A stretch of DNA of 64,000 nucleotides, taken from the NCBI RefSeq assembly GCF_000179235.2, contig NZ_CP039373.1, forward strand, positions 1,705,860-1,769,859. The letters are read 5' to 3'. Under the pieces are notes generated by a model that saw nothing but the letters and a program-made list of their open reading frames with translations, was not told the DNA's origin and made no database searches. Source of the DNA: Synechococcus sp. CB0101 (GTDB lineage Bacteria > Cyanobacteriota > Cyanobacteriia > PCC-6307 > Cyanobiaceae). The position numbers and the translations under genes are program-made. Shown here piece after piece: positions 40,248-51,409 of the stretch. The stretch's first letter is position 1. Every line of letters begins with the position of its first letter.

Positions 40248-41597
40248 ATGGCAGAGCGGCGCAAAGTCATCGTGTTGGATGACGACCCCACCGGGTCGCA
40301 GACGGTGCATAGCGCGCCGCTGCTGTTGCGGTGGGATGCAGACACCTTGCGGAGGGGGCTGCAGCACCCGTCTCCTCTGCTGTTTGTGCTCGCCAACACC
40401 CGTGCCCTTGAGCCGGACCAGGCGCGGTCGCGCATTCGCGAGATCTGCCGCACGCTGCGGCCCTTGCTGGACGAAGCCCAAGCGGCCGGTGAGCTTGATC
40501 GCTGGTTGATTGTGAGTCGGGGAGATTCCACCCTGCGGGGGCATTTCCCCGTGGAGGTGGAGGCCATCGCGGCTGAACTGGGGCCGTTTGATGCCACCTT
40601 GCTGGCACCTGCTTTCCTGCCGGGGGGGCGAACCACTCGCGGCGGCGTGCACTACCTGCATGGGGAGCCGGTGCACACCACGGCCTTTGCCCGCGATCGC
40701 CTGTTTGGCTTCCGCAGAAGTGATTTGGCTGAGTGGGTGGAGGAGAAAACCGCCGGTCGCATCCCGGCGGCGGCGGTGAAGCGGATTGATCTGGCGGATC
40801 TGGAGGGGCCTCCCGAGACGGTGCGCGCCCGCTTGGCAGATCTGCACGATCAACAGGTGGTGGCGGTGGATGCGGAGCAACCGGCGCAGCTGGACGCCCT
40901 CGGTGCTGCCATCTGGGCGGTGAGCGATCCAGCGTCAGCGCGGCCGCGGCGTCTGTTGCTACAGAGCGCAGCCAGCCTGATCAATGGTCTTGTGCCCCTG
41001 CCGCCGCAGCCCCTGGATGCCGCCGGCTTGGCGGCTTTGCGTCGCCGGGATCCCAGCGGTGCACCGCTGCCGGTTTTGGTGATGGTGGGCTCCCACGTGC
41101 CCCTAGCGGATCAGCAGCTGGAGCAGTTGTTGGAGGAGCCAGGTTGCCGCGGACTGGAGCTACCGGTGACAACCTTGGCGCGGGTGCTGGAGGGGCCGCT
41201 GCCGGGTGAGTTGCTCTCGTCTCTGGAGCAGAGCTGGCTGTCGGAACTGCGCCAGTGTTTTGCGGAGCGCCTGACGCCGGTGTTGTTCACCAGCCGCGGA
41301 GAATTGAGCTTTGCTTCAGCCCAGGAGCGGCGGCGCTTCGGCTTGGAGCTGGCCGCATTGATGGCGCGCTTGGCGGCGGCCCTCGCTCCAGAGCTCGGCC
41401 TGATCATCAGCAAGGGCGGGATCACCACCCAAACACTGTTGGCCGACGGGCTGGATCAGGCCTCGGTTGAGCTGCAGGGTCAGCTGGTGCCGGGGCTATC
41501 TGTGGTGATGGCGGGGGATTTGCCGGTGATCACCTTTCCGGGAAATCTGGGGGATGAGTACAGTCTTAGAGAGGCTTTAGGGCTCATCCTTCGATGA
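40248..41597 (+). CDS. Four-carbon acid sugar kinase family (DUF1537) protein
   Basis: 449 residues. The N-terminal domain opens with VIVLDDDPTGSQTVHSAPLLL and has SRGDSTLRGHFPVE. The C-terminal nucleotide-binding domain has LGLIISKGGITTQTLL and MAGDLPVITFPGNLGDE. Family members phosphorylate D-threonate, D-erythronate or related acids, usually beside a dehydrogenase or epimerase and an aldolase; none is present here. ATG 40248 is used because the longer frame lies within glcE. Opposite glcE it could serve a sugar-acid side path, which is inference. Confidence 0.88.
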   Translation: MAERRKVIVLDDDPTGSQTVHSAPLLLRWDADTLRRGLQHPSPLLFVLANTRALEPDQARSRIREICRTLRPLLDEAQAAGELDRWLIVSRGDSTLRGHFPVEVEAIAAELGPFDATLLAPAFLPGGRTTRGGVHYLHGEPVHTTAFARDRLFGFRRSDLAEWVEEKTAGRIPAAAVKRIDLADLEGPPETVRARLADLHDQQVVAVDAEQPAQLDALGAAIWAVSDPASARPRRLLLQSAASLINGLVPLPPQPLDAAGLAALRRRDPSGAPLPVLVMVGSHVPLADQQLEQLLEEPGCRGLELPVTTLARVLEGPLPGELLSSLEQSWLSELRQCFAERLTPVLFTSRGELSFASAQERRRFGLELAALMARLAAALAPELGLIISKGGITTQTLLADGLDQASVELQGQLVPGLSVVMAGDLPVITFPGNLGDEYSLREALGLILR

Positions 41598-42299
41598 GGA
41601 ATATGGTCACAGGCCCTGCAGAAACTACAGATCACAAAGCTTGCCCCCGTTGATGGTGGTGACGCTATTGACTGGCAGCTGATATGTATTTGATGATTTT
41701 CCATTTGGCCAGGCTACTTTAGCCTTTAAATGATCACGGGTTGATTTCCCAAGGCCTATATGAATACGAGAATGATCTTGAGTTTCGTGGCGTGTGCCGC
41801 CCGTTTTAAGGAATGTTTTGACTCCCGATGGGCCTTCATTGACTGATACCAGTGATCCAATGGCATTAGTATCGCTCTTGCATTTCAGATCAATGGAGAT
41901 CCAGTCGCCTTTGCTCTTTCCGGCCAAGAGAACATACTTTCCCCCTTTGTACGGGCCAGGCTTTGTTTTGCCGGCACCTATGAGGATGTCTATGCTCCCA
42001 TCGTTGTTGAAGTCTGCTAGTGATAAGTTGCGGGGAGCAGGTGCATTGCCAAGCTCGATAATTTTCTTTCTATAGCATGACCTGATAGAGCTGTCGCAGC
42101 TATTTCTGTTGCTTAGCAGTATGGCTAGGTTCGTAGCACCGCCTTTTGAAGAAATACTTTTTTGCAGCGATATAATGTCTGGAATCCCATCATTATTGAT
42201 GTCCGCGACTGCTAAGGGAAACTCTGGACAAGCGGTGTTTGAGCGGCAACGCAGCAGAAAGAGGTTTTGGCCGAAAATTGCCTCTGAGGCCATTTTTTG

Positions 42300-43358
42300 A
42301 TAGACCTTGGCTCACATATCCAGCCACTTTCGGCTGCGTTTTGAGGCTAAATGAGGTGTGCAGGACACCAAGTCCCTGTTCACACTGTCGCGAGTAATGT
42401 GTCGTCGGCCTGGTACAGATTCGACAGTGCCGCAAGCACGTTGATTTTTGCAGCGGCGTTCTGGCCAAGCTCGCAGCCGGGTCTTTTGAAAGCCGAACTG
42501 CTGCTTGATCACACGGAGGGCATGCTCAACCTTGGAGCGGATGTGAGCTTTGGCCGTCTCGATCAGATCTGCACCCTCCCATCCGGTGCGTTCAGGAAGA
42601 GCCCTGCGCTGCCGGGCCGCATCGCCACTCTGAAACCCGCTGTCTTGCCAGCCATTTCTGGTCTCTTGGCGATGCCCTGAGTAGCCAGCATCGCCGGTAC
42701 ACCACCTCCTCATCTCCATGCATGTAGCTCAGCTGCCGGGGTGAGGTCGTGCACGTTGGCGGCAGGTGACGACAACCGAATGGATCAGGCCTGGAGTCCT
42801 TGTCAACGCCGGCGTGGACCTTCATGCCGAAGTACCACTGGTTGCCCTTTTGGTCTGGTGCATCTCCGCGATCCCGCTTCCCATCTTTGTTCTTGGTGGA
42901 GCTGGGCGCTGCCGATCAAGGTGGCATCGACGATCGTGCCCTGACGCCATGGTTACGCCCGAGCGGCCAGGAGCGCTTTGACGGTGTCAAAAATCTGCTC
43001 ACCCAGCCCATGCTTCTCAAGCAGATGGCGGAACGTGATCGTGGTCTCGTCCGGATCCGATCGCTGACATCAGCTCGATGCCGGCAAAGCGGGCGCAGGT
43101 GGGCACCTCGATCAAGGCCTCTTCCATGGCCGGATCGCTGAGGGAGTACACTGCTGCAGCGATGAATGCGCAGCATCGTTGCCAGCGGATAGCGGAGCCT
43201 GCCGCCTTTCTTGCTCGCACTTGGGGTAGTGCGGCTCGGATCAGATCGAGTGAGTGCCTGCCAAGGCACCACAGCCTCCATCTCGGAGAGAATTTCTCGC
43301 GCTTGGTGCGCTTCTTGGCCGTGGTCAGCTCATAGTCCGTGAACCGAGCTGCTTGCCA
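42300..43358 (-). mobile_element. Decayed IS5-family insertion sequence
   Basis: About 1.05 kb separating the two halves of the FG-GAP gene. GC content rises sharply relative to the flanks. Imperfect inverted ends are suggested by GACCTTGGCTCAC (42303-42315, plus strand) and CTCGGTTCAC (minus strand, ending near 43339); no clear target duplication was found, so ends are good to about 15 nt only. It contains one transposase gene with many frame breaks. Confidence 0.82.
42312..43340 (-). pseudogene. IS5-family transposase, multiply frameshifted
   Basis: Transposase peptides appear in order but in different frames: ELTTAKKRTKREKF, MEAVVPWQALTR, LRYPLATMLRIH, SLSDPAMEEALIEVPT with RFAGIELM, MKVHAGVDKDS, LHGDEEVVY-type and GDAGYSG, and finally DLIETAKAHIRSKVEHALR with VIKQQFGFQKTRLR. 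These are DDE motif regions of the IS5 group. At least six frame changes by single-base indels are needed, so no active enzyme is encoded by this copy as written. Confidence 0.85.
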
Positions 43359-44762
43359 CCCATCAACCAGTCCTGTCTGCGATTACAGAGTTCATTTTCG
43401 CAGCAGACGGGCTGGTTTTCCAGATTTCCTAGATCTCTGGAGCGAGCATTGTTGATTAAAGGCAGGTCTTCATATGTTGTGAGCCTATTGTCTGTGGGGG
43501 AATAGGCCATGAATTGAATGCGGTTCTTTCCTTCGGTAATGACAAGGTTTTTCCCTACAGAAGGAAAGAACGAAACCAGGCAAAATCGGGATGACTGATT
43601 CTTGTCTGATTGTGAAATGAGAGGCTTTGTGCCTTCGCTTTTTCTTACGAGAGCCTTTATGCCCGAGTCTCGGTTGTATTGGCATAGCACGAGGTCAGGG
43701 AGTTTGTCGTCACTCAGTAGTCCGTAAGAAAGGGATTTATATCTTTCAATCTCAAATGATTGAGTCGAGCAGGTTTCTTGTGTGCACTTGCTGCCAAGTA
43801 TTTGATGATGCTGAAAGATGCCGGCTTCATTCTTTTTCCTGAAATTAGGAGCATGCATGCCGTCTTTTCTGCCTTGGTTCAAAAAGGCTAGAAATAGTTT
43901 GTTGTCTAACACGAATGGAACTACCTGGCGGCCACGTGCACCTGCTTGCTCAATACCTAGAGAGGTTGCCCAGTCAGTTGCTGAAATGCTCTGGTGTTTT
44001 TGGGAAATGGCTGTCTGATTAATGAGATGAAGCTGATTGTGCGTGCCTATGTTGGTTTTTTCTGCATTGCCTTGGCGACCACCAATGGTTTCAAGAATCT
44101 CATCAATCCCGTCACGATTGATGTCGATAAATATTGCAGAATGCTGATCACCTCTCCCTAGAGTTCGGAAGTCTTTCGAAGTTAGATTTTTGCCTATATC
44201 AAGAATTAGATGCGACGTTGGAAACCTACCATCGGTGTTCAGCTCTCGGTGATGATTGAGATAAAGATCCGGCCATTCATTGTTGTTTGCTGTCCCCCAA
44301 GCAATCCCCCAAGTCTGCCCTAGATAGTCCGTGAGGTCGCCTTGATTGTCGGGAAGCTTAATTGCATCGGTCATATCTTTAAAGCAAAGGCTGCCCCAGT
44401 CGAAGCATATATCTTGATTTGCCCTTAGATTTGCTACTTCAGTCCGTGACTTTCCATTAAAAAAATATCCGACACCAAGCGCGAATATTGTCAGTATAGA
44501 GGCAATGGTAATTGTCAAAGGCTTTGATGGCCTTGCACGCTGCTTGGTTTTATTGATTGGCATGGTTTGGTTTGCTTAAGACCTTTTGGGATTCAATCTG
44601 AGTTGTTCTGCATTCCGTGATGGTTACTTGCTTGCTGCTAGCAAGAGTCAGTAGCTGGGGAGTGTGCGGAAATCATTAGAATTTTCTGCAAGTAGCCAAG
44701 ATGGCTTTGAATTCGGAGCAGGTTTTTGTGAAGTCTAATCTTTCTTTTGGGGTTTGCTCTTC

Positions 44763-45854
44763 TTATGGTTTTGAGTGCTGTGGCCAAAACAGGCGTTTCC
44801 AACTTGGCTGAAACAGCTGATGGATTGGTTTCCAGACTGTTGATCGAAGAGCCGCCAACCGCTCAGTATTTATAGGACAAAAGTCTTTTACGCAGGTGAA
44901 TGTTTCGGGCAAGTCTGTACTTGGTAAACACTTGGCTTCGGTGGTATCAATATCTGGGAAAATGATGCCTCTGTTTCTTAGCCACTCAATGTCGCTGCTG
45001 CGTTGAATGATGCCGGCTTTGGCTGATTCTTTAAGTGTTGGCCGAGTTTGCCCGCCTACCATTGAGTCAGCTTTTCTTAGAATTGAGACGATCTTTGGAC
45101 GCCGGTGGTCATAAACATCATCCCTTAACACTGGAAATTTCTCGGTAAGCTCCTCTAGGATTGCTAGAGCTTCGTTCGAGATGCTGGAGTTGGCCTGTTC
45201 GCAACCTGCTCGGCTGAGTATGTTGCAATCAACGCCTATGGGAAGGTGTTTGTCGCAAAAGTCGTCTACAATATCCTGATTCTTCAGGAGAGTTCGGTCG
45301 AATATCTGCCATGAGTAGCTCTCAAATCCAAGTTGCTCCCAGCCGGATATGGCTGAGCTGATGTAATCATGCCTTGGTAGGTTGATGGGGCGAAAATTGC
45401 GCAGCTTCTGGTTTAGTTTGGACGCGAAGTAGGAGGTGGGGCTCTTAATGTACGCGATGGTTTGTATGTGATCGACGTGCTCATGCAGGGTGTTGCGAAA
45501 AATTGTCCTTTGTTGGTCTGATGCTCGCCTCAAGATGCTCCAAAAGCCTTCGGCGCTGATGATCACATGTTTGTGGCTTGTTGATTGCATTTCGTGAATC
45601 AATGACTCCCAGTATTTTCGGGAGATTGCCTTAAGGGAGTCGCCGCTTGAGTGAGCGCGCCGCCGGATTGATTCGTTGTCAGCTTGAAAAAGCCATGGGA
45701 TGGCTAAAGCGTGCTTGTATTCCGAGGGCTCGGTTCGTGTTGGGTAGAGAACTGAAGCCTCTTTTAGTAATGTTGCTGCGTTGCTCGATAGTACGGACTG
45801 CAGGGCTGTTGTGCCCGTCTTCGGGTGCCCAATATGCAGGAGAAGACGGGTCAT
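44763..45854 (-). CDS. Sulfotransferase-like P-loop protein
   Basis: 363 residues. The N-terminal strand-loop HIGHPKTGTTALQ (7-19) is a PAPS 5'-phosphosulfate-binding type loop, and AYIKSPTSYFASKLNQ matches the 3'-phosphate site pattern. No signal or membrane segment. Such enzymes transfer sulfate from PAPS to sugars or lipids in the cytosol, but the acceptor is unknown. Clearly AT-rich relative to neighbours. Lies 36 nt after the permease on the same strand and 199 nt before the split FG-GAP gene. Confidence 0.82.
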   Translation of the reverse strand: MTRLLLHIGHPKTGTTALQSVLSSNAATLLKEASVLYPTRTEPSEYKHALAIPWLFQADNESIRRRAHSSGDSLKAISRKYWESLIHEMQSTSHKHVIISAEGFWSILRRASDQQRTIFRNTLHEHVDHIQTIAYIKSPTSYFASKLNQKLRNFRPINLPRHDYISSAISGWEQLGFESYSWQIFDRTLLKNQDIVDDFCDKHLPIGVDCNILSRAGCEQANSSISNEALAILEELTEKFPVLRDDVYDHRRPKIVSILRKADSMVGGQTRPTLKESAKAGIIQRSSDIEWLRNRGIIFPDIDTTEAKCLPSTDLPETFTCVKDFCPINTERLAALRSTVWKPIHQLFQPSWKRLFWPQHSKP

Positions 45855-45890
45855 AACACCTGTTCTGTCTGAGTGGGATCAGGATACGGC

Positions 45891-47261
45891 TTACGGGTTG
45901 CTCGTCTCCTGGGGTTGTCTTCTGCGCAAGAGCTCGCCGATGATGCCTCCCAAGCCCACTAATGCAAGGGCCAGTAGAGAATCTCCTGTGTCGCGTACCA
46001 AGGCTCCGATTAGGAAGCCCAGAGAACACGCTCCCACGATCCAAGGGGTGAGTGGATAGCCCCAGCTCAGGAAAGGTCTGGGTCGGTTTGGCTCCTTGAT
46101 GCGTAGCTGGACCTGAGCTGCTATTCCGGTTAAAGGCAGGACCACGTAGAGGAACGCACCCATGCCCAGCAGGTGATCGAACGAGCCCGCGAGCACCAGT
46201 ACGGCAGCGCAGCCGCTCGTGAGCACCAGTGCGGCGGTGGGCGTGCCCCCGGGGTTCACACCACTGAGTGCTGCTGGCATCAGCTGATCGCGGCTCAGGC
46301 CAAACAGGATGCGTGGTGCTGCCATCACCACGGTGTTGATCAGGCCGAGTAATGAGATCAGGGCCACGGCGCTGATCACTTGGCCCCCGCGTTGGCCCAA
46401 CACGCTGCGGGCGGCATCCGCGGCTGGTAAGTTTGCTTCGCTGAGCACCTCGATGGGCAGCACATGCAGCAGGGCTGCGTTGATTAACAGATAGAGCGCC
46501 AGCACGGCCAGAACCCCACCAATCAGGGATCGGGGCAGGTCGCGGCTGGGGTCGCTGAATTCCTCGGCGAAATACACCGGTGAGGCCCAGCCATCGAAGG
46601 TGGTGATCACGGCCTGCAAGGCCAACACCGCTCCGATCGCAACAGCAGGTCCCTGTTGGAGCAGTTCAGCCGGATCCGCGGCAGTCGACACCGCAGGAAC
46701 GACTGGGGGCAGCGCAAAACTGGCCGCGGCGAGGCCGAGAAAGGCCACCGCTTTCACCAGGCTGAGCAGCTCCTGGCTGGCGCCTCCGGCGCGTACACCC
46801 AGCAGCTGAACGGCGCTGAACAGGGCGAGCACGAGCAGCGCCAACGCCCGGCATTGCCAAGTGGCCGCGGTGTTCGCCGGTATCCACTCCGCCAGCAGCT
46901 CGCCCACCGTGGTGGCCACCCAGGCCAGGCCAATGCAGTGGGCCAGCCAGTCGGTCCAGCCCACCAGCCAGCCGGCGCGCCGGCCGAAGGCCTGCTCCGC
47001 GTAGACGTACCAACCGCCAGCCCGGGGGAGGCTGGCGGCCAGCTCCGCGATGCAGATCGCGCCAAGCAGGGCATACAGGCCTCCCACCAGCCAGGCCAAC
47101 AGCACCAGCGATGGTGTGTGCAGCTGTGCGGCCACCAGACCTGGTGTACGCAAGATGCCTGCGCCGATCGTGCCGCCCACGGAACCCGCCAGGCCGAAGG
47201 CCACCCCCAGCACCGAGAGCAGCTTGCCCGGCTGGGTGGTTGTCGGCGCCGGGTCGCTCAA
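45891..47261 (-). CDS. APC-superfamily amino acid permease
   Basis: 456 residues with about 12 membrane segments. The first helix bears the unwound substrate motif GGTIGAGILRTPG; other landmarks are ASLPRAGGWYVYAEQAFGR, TFDGWASPVYFAEEF and APRILFGLSRDQLMP. It is an importer or exchanger of amino acids across the plasma membrane; the specificity cannot be read. Its ATG overlaps the glcF stop by 4 nt. Confidence 0.92.
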   Translation of the reverse strand: MSDPAPTTTQPGKLLSVLGVAFGLAGSVGGTIGAGILRTPGLVAAQLHTPSLVLLAWLVGGLYALLGAICIAELAASLPRAGGWYVYAEQAFGRRAGWLVGWTDWLAHCIGLAWVATTVGELLAEWIPANTAATWQCRALALLVLALFSAVQLLGVRAGGASQELLSLVKAVAFLGLAAASFALPPVVPAVSTAADPAELLQQGPAVAIGAVLALQAVITTFDGWASPVYFAEEFSDPSRDLPRSLIGGVLAVLALYLLINAALLHVLPIEVLSEANLPAADAARSVLGQRGGQVISAVALISLLGLINTVVMAAPRILFGLSRDQLMPAALSGVNPGGTPTAALVLTSGCAAVLVLAGSFDHLLGMGAFLYVVLPLTGIAAQVQLRIKEPNRPRPFLSWGYPLTPWIVGACSLGFLIGALVRDTGDSLLALALVGLGGIIGELLRRRQPQETSNP

Positions 47262-48613
47262 GCCTGGCTGCCGCGGGCGCTGCGATGCAGCAGTTCGATC
47301 GGATGGGCCACGGTGGGTGTCGGCAGGCTGGTTTCACCCACCTGCGGGAGATGCCGGCGCAGCTGCAGGGTGCAGCCGATGTTGGCGCTGGCGATCAGCT
47401 CGGCCCCAGTGCCCTGCAGGTCTGCCGCCTTGATCTGCCCCAGTGCCGCGGCTTCCTCGGGTTGCACCAGGTTGTAAATCCCCGCGCTGCCGCAGCACAC
47501 GCCGGCTTCTGTGGCTTCCCGCAGCTGCAGATGGGGGATTGCACGCAAGAGGGTGCGGGGCTCGGCACTGATGCCCTGGCCGTGGAGCATGTGGCAGGCA
47601 TCGTGATAAGCCACCAGCACAGGGTTGTCGGCCGTGGCGGTTTGGCCGTCTGCGTGCTGCAACGGGCGCAGGCGTGCCCGGAAGCTCTCGCTCAGCCCCA
47701 GCTCCGCCAGAAATTCGTGAACGTCCCGCACTTGGGACGCAAAGGTGGCTCCGGAGGCGCCGTCGAGCAAGTCGCCGTAATGCTTGAGCGTGTGGCCGCA
47801 GCCCGACGCTGCCACCAACACGGCGTCGAGAGGCTCGGGGCCCGCTGGCCGGCCAGGCCCCACGACGGCCTTGAAGCTCTCGATCAGCGCCTCGGCCAGT
47901 TCGCACGTCTGCGCCAGTTCCCCTTGATGGTGAGCGACAGCACCGCAACAGCTCTGAGCCGGTGGGATCACCACCTCGACGCCATTGGCGCTCAACACCT
48001 CAAGCGTGGCGCGGTTCACGCCGGGATCGAACACCCGTTGCACGCAACCCAGCACCAAGCCCACCCGGGCTCTGCGTTCCCCCTGGGCTGGCACCACCAC
48101 GGGATGACCATCCCGGAAGGCCTCCGCGGCCAGGGGTGGCAACAGCTGCTCCATGGCCACGAGCGGGGCGGGCAGGCTCCGCAGTAGCCCGGAGCGGCGC
48201 AGCAGGCCTTGCAAGGGGGTGCCGGCGTAGGCGCGCAGCGGCGTCAGGGCTGCCCGGAGTCGCTTTGGGTAGGGCAGCAGCGCTAACAGCAGTTGGCGAA
48301 ACGCGCGCTGGGCTGGGCTGCGCAGCTCTGGGGCATTCAGCTTTGGCCGGGTGGCCTCGATCAGTTCGTCGTAGCGCACCCCCGAGGGGCAAGCGCTTAC
48401 GCAGGCAAAACAGCCCAGGCAGCTATCGAAATGACTCGCCGTGGTGGCATCCAGCTCCAGCTCACCGGCTGCGATCGCCTTGAGGGCGTGGATCCGTCCT
48501 CGGGGCGAATCCATCTCGGTGCCCAGCACCCGATAGCTGGCGCACGTGGGCAGGCAGAAGCCGCAGTGCACGCAGGGATCGGTGGAGGCTGCGGCAGCTG
48601 CGGCGGTGCTCAT
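47258..48613 (-). CDS. glcF: Glycolate oxidase iron-sulfur subunit GlcF
   Basis: 451 residues with two 4Fe-4S motifs near the N-terminus (CVHCGFCLPTC and CLGCFACVSACP) and two C-terminal CCG-type domains (SCCGAVAHH and VCCGSAGIYN). It is the electron-transfer partner of GlcD and GlcE in glycolate dehydrogenation for photorespiration. It lies 19 nt after icd and is coupled to the permease. Splitting glcE and glcF by 7 kb of unrelated genes is notable but not rare in cyanobacteria. Confidence 0.93.
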   Translation of the reverse strand: MSTAAAAAASTDPCVHCGFCLPTCASYRVLGTEMDSPRGRIHALKAIAAGELELDATTASHFDSCLGCFACVSACPSGVRYDELIEATRPKLNAPELRSPAQRAFRQLLLALLPYPKRLRAALTPLRAYAGTPLQGLLRRSGLLRSLPAPLVAMEQLLPPLAAEAFRDGHPVVVPAQGERRARVGLVLGCVQRVFDPGVNRATLEVLSANGVEVVIPPAQSCCGAVAHHQGELAQTCELAEALIESFKAVVGPGRPAGPEPLDAVLVAASGCGHTLKHYGDLLDGASGATFASQVRDVHEFLAELGLSESFRARLRPLQHADGQTATADNPVLVAYHDACHMLHGQGISAEPRTLLRAIPHLQLREATEAGVCCGSAGIYNLVQPEEAAALGQIKAADLQGTGAELIASANIGCTLQLRRHLPQVGETSLPTPTVAHPIELLHRSARGSQA

Positions 48614-48632
48614 GGGAGTCAGTGTCGCCTGA

Positions 48633-50063
<1,431 letters not shown>

Positions 50064-50147
50064 GGGTGCTTGCTAACCGAGGGCGGCGTGAACAGTCCGG
50101 CGAGCCTAGGTTTCGGAGATGTGCGGTTCTGCTGCAGGGGCAACGGC

Positions 50148-50612
50148 ATGAATGCGTCCGACCAGGTCCGATCTGTGGAACTGGCTCAACGCATCGCGTC
50201 TGTCGCGGCGCTGTTTCGCCAGCGGTTTCCTGATGCCCGCGCCAATCTCACCCCCTGGCGCGATGACCCCCAGACCCGGGCCTTCGCCGAGGCGGAAAGC
50301 CTGGACCTCTCCTTTCATCTGCCGGGCTGGAGTCCCCGCAGCCAGTGCCGCTCGTTTCTGGTGCAGCTGCGGCTGGAACAGGCCCCGGCAGGCGGGCCTG
50401 AGCAGCCGCGCTTGCTCGGGGTGACGATCCGCGGCCTCACCTATGAATCGGAGCGTTGGCGATTGGCCAGCGTGGGGGATTGGCAGCCCACGGGCAGCCA
50501 CCTGCCCCAGGCGGTGGTGGTGGATGCCCTCCACACATTCATCCGAGGGTTGTTTGAGCTGTTCGCGGCGGATGGGGGCGACGCGCTGCATCCGGGTCAA
50601 CAGGCTGCGTAA
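50148..50612 (+). CDS. Conserved cyanobacterial protein of unknown function
   Basis: 154 residues, soluble. The core includes AQRIASVAALFRQRFPDA, TPWRDDPQTRAFAEAESLDLSFHLPGWSPR and LGVTIRGLTYESERW, suggesting a compact alpha/beta fold. I recognise no domain. The open frame extends upstream over icd, but ATG 50148 is the first start outside it. It stands between icd (divergent) and ho1, with an 83-nt spacer to ho1. Confidence 0.7.
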   Translation: MNASDQVRSVELAQRIASVAALFRQRFPDARANLTPWRDDPQTRAFAEAESLDLSFHLPGWSPRSQCRSFLVQLRLEQAPAGGPEQPRLLGVTIRGLTYESERWRLASVGDWQPTGSHLPQAVVVDALHTFIRGLFELFAADGGDALHPGQQAA

Positions 50613-50695
50613 CCCTTCGCAACCTTGGCGGCGGAGCGGCAGAAACCCCCACTACGGTTGGCGATCTGCCCGTGAGCTGACTGCGGACCGTCGCC

Positions 50696-51409
50696 ATGTC
50701 TGTTGCCCTTGCTGCCCAACTGCGTGAAGGGACCAAAAAGTCCCACACCATGGCCGAGAACACCGGCTTTGTGAGCTGCTTCCTCAAGGGTGTGGTGGAT
50801 AAGGCCAGCTATCGCAAGCTCGTGGCCGACCTCTACTTCGTGTACGGCGCGATGGAAGAGGAAATCGCCCGACTGAAGGACAACCCGGTGGTGTCGCCGA
50901 TCGCCTTCCCCCAGCTGAACCGGCGTGAAGCGCTGGAGCAGGACCTCGCCTACTACTTCGGCGCTGACTGGAAAAACCAGATTCAGCCCTCCCCGTCGGC
51001 GGCCGTCTACGTGGCCCGCATCCATCAGGTGGCCCAGGAGTCGCCCGAGCTGCTGGTGGGTCACCACTACACCCGCTACCTGGGTGATCTCTCTGGCGGT
51101 CAGATCCTCAAGAACATTGCCCAGAAGGCGATGAACCTGAGCGACAACGACGGCCTGCACTTCTACGAATTCGCCGCCATCGACGACGAGAAGGCCTTCA
51201 AGGGCACCTATCGCTCCGCCATGGACACCCTGCCGATCGATCAGGCCACGGCCGATCGGATCGTGGAGGAGGCCAACGAGGCCTTCCACCTGAACATGAA
51301 CATGTTCAAGGAGCTCGAGGGCAATCTGGTGGCCGCCATCGGCAAGGTGCTGTTTGGCTTCCTCACCCGCCGCCAGCGCTCCGGTAGCACCGAGGCTGTG
51401 GCTGCTTGA
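50696..51409 (+). CDS. ho1: Heme oxygenase (biliverdin-producing)
   Basis: 237 residues. It opens heme to biliverdin with reduced ferredoxin, the first step to phycobilins. The proximal heme His lies in LREGTKKSHTMAENTGF, and the distal-helix signature is YTRYLGDLSGGQILKN. The C-terminus ends in a short basic/Ala tail. Its stop overlaps the TTG start proposed for the glycosyltransferase that follows, an unexpected coupling. Confidence 0.98.
   Translation: MSVALAAQLREGTKKSHTMAENTGFVSCFLKGVVDKASYRKLVADLYFVYGAMEEEIARLKDNPVVSPIAFPQLNRREALEQDLAYYFGADWKNQIQPSPSAAVYVARIHQVAQESPELLVGHHYTRYLGDLSGGQILKNIAQKAMNLSDNDGLHFYEFAAIDDEKAFKGTYRSAMDTLPIDQATADRIVEEANEAFHLNMNMFKELEGNLVAAIGKVLFGFLTRRQRSGSTEAVAA

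Larger units (their letters stand above)
41625..44563 (-). pseudogene. FG-GAP/ASPIC-UnbV repeat protein gene, split by an IS5-type element
   Basis: The 5' part (44563 to about 43360) encodes a basic N-terminus, one membrane anchor (about 18-36) and beta-propeller-like repeats with a Ca-binding DINRDGIDEI. The 3' part (about 42300 to 41625) has two more such loops (DINNDGIPDI, DFNNDGSIDI) and a C-terminal ASPIC/UnbV domain ending in WPNGKSSNTYQLPVNSV. Together they would make a secreted or membrane-tethered adhesion-type protein of about 630 residues. The insertion removes continuity, so it is probably inactive. Both halves are AT-richer than the host, suggesting transfer. Confidence 0.88.
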
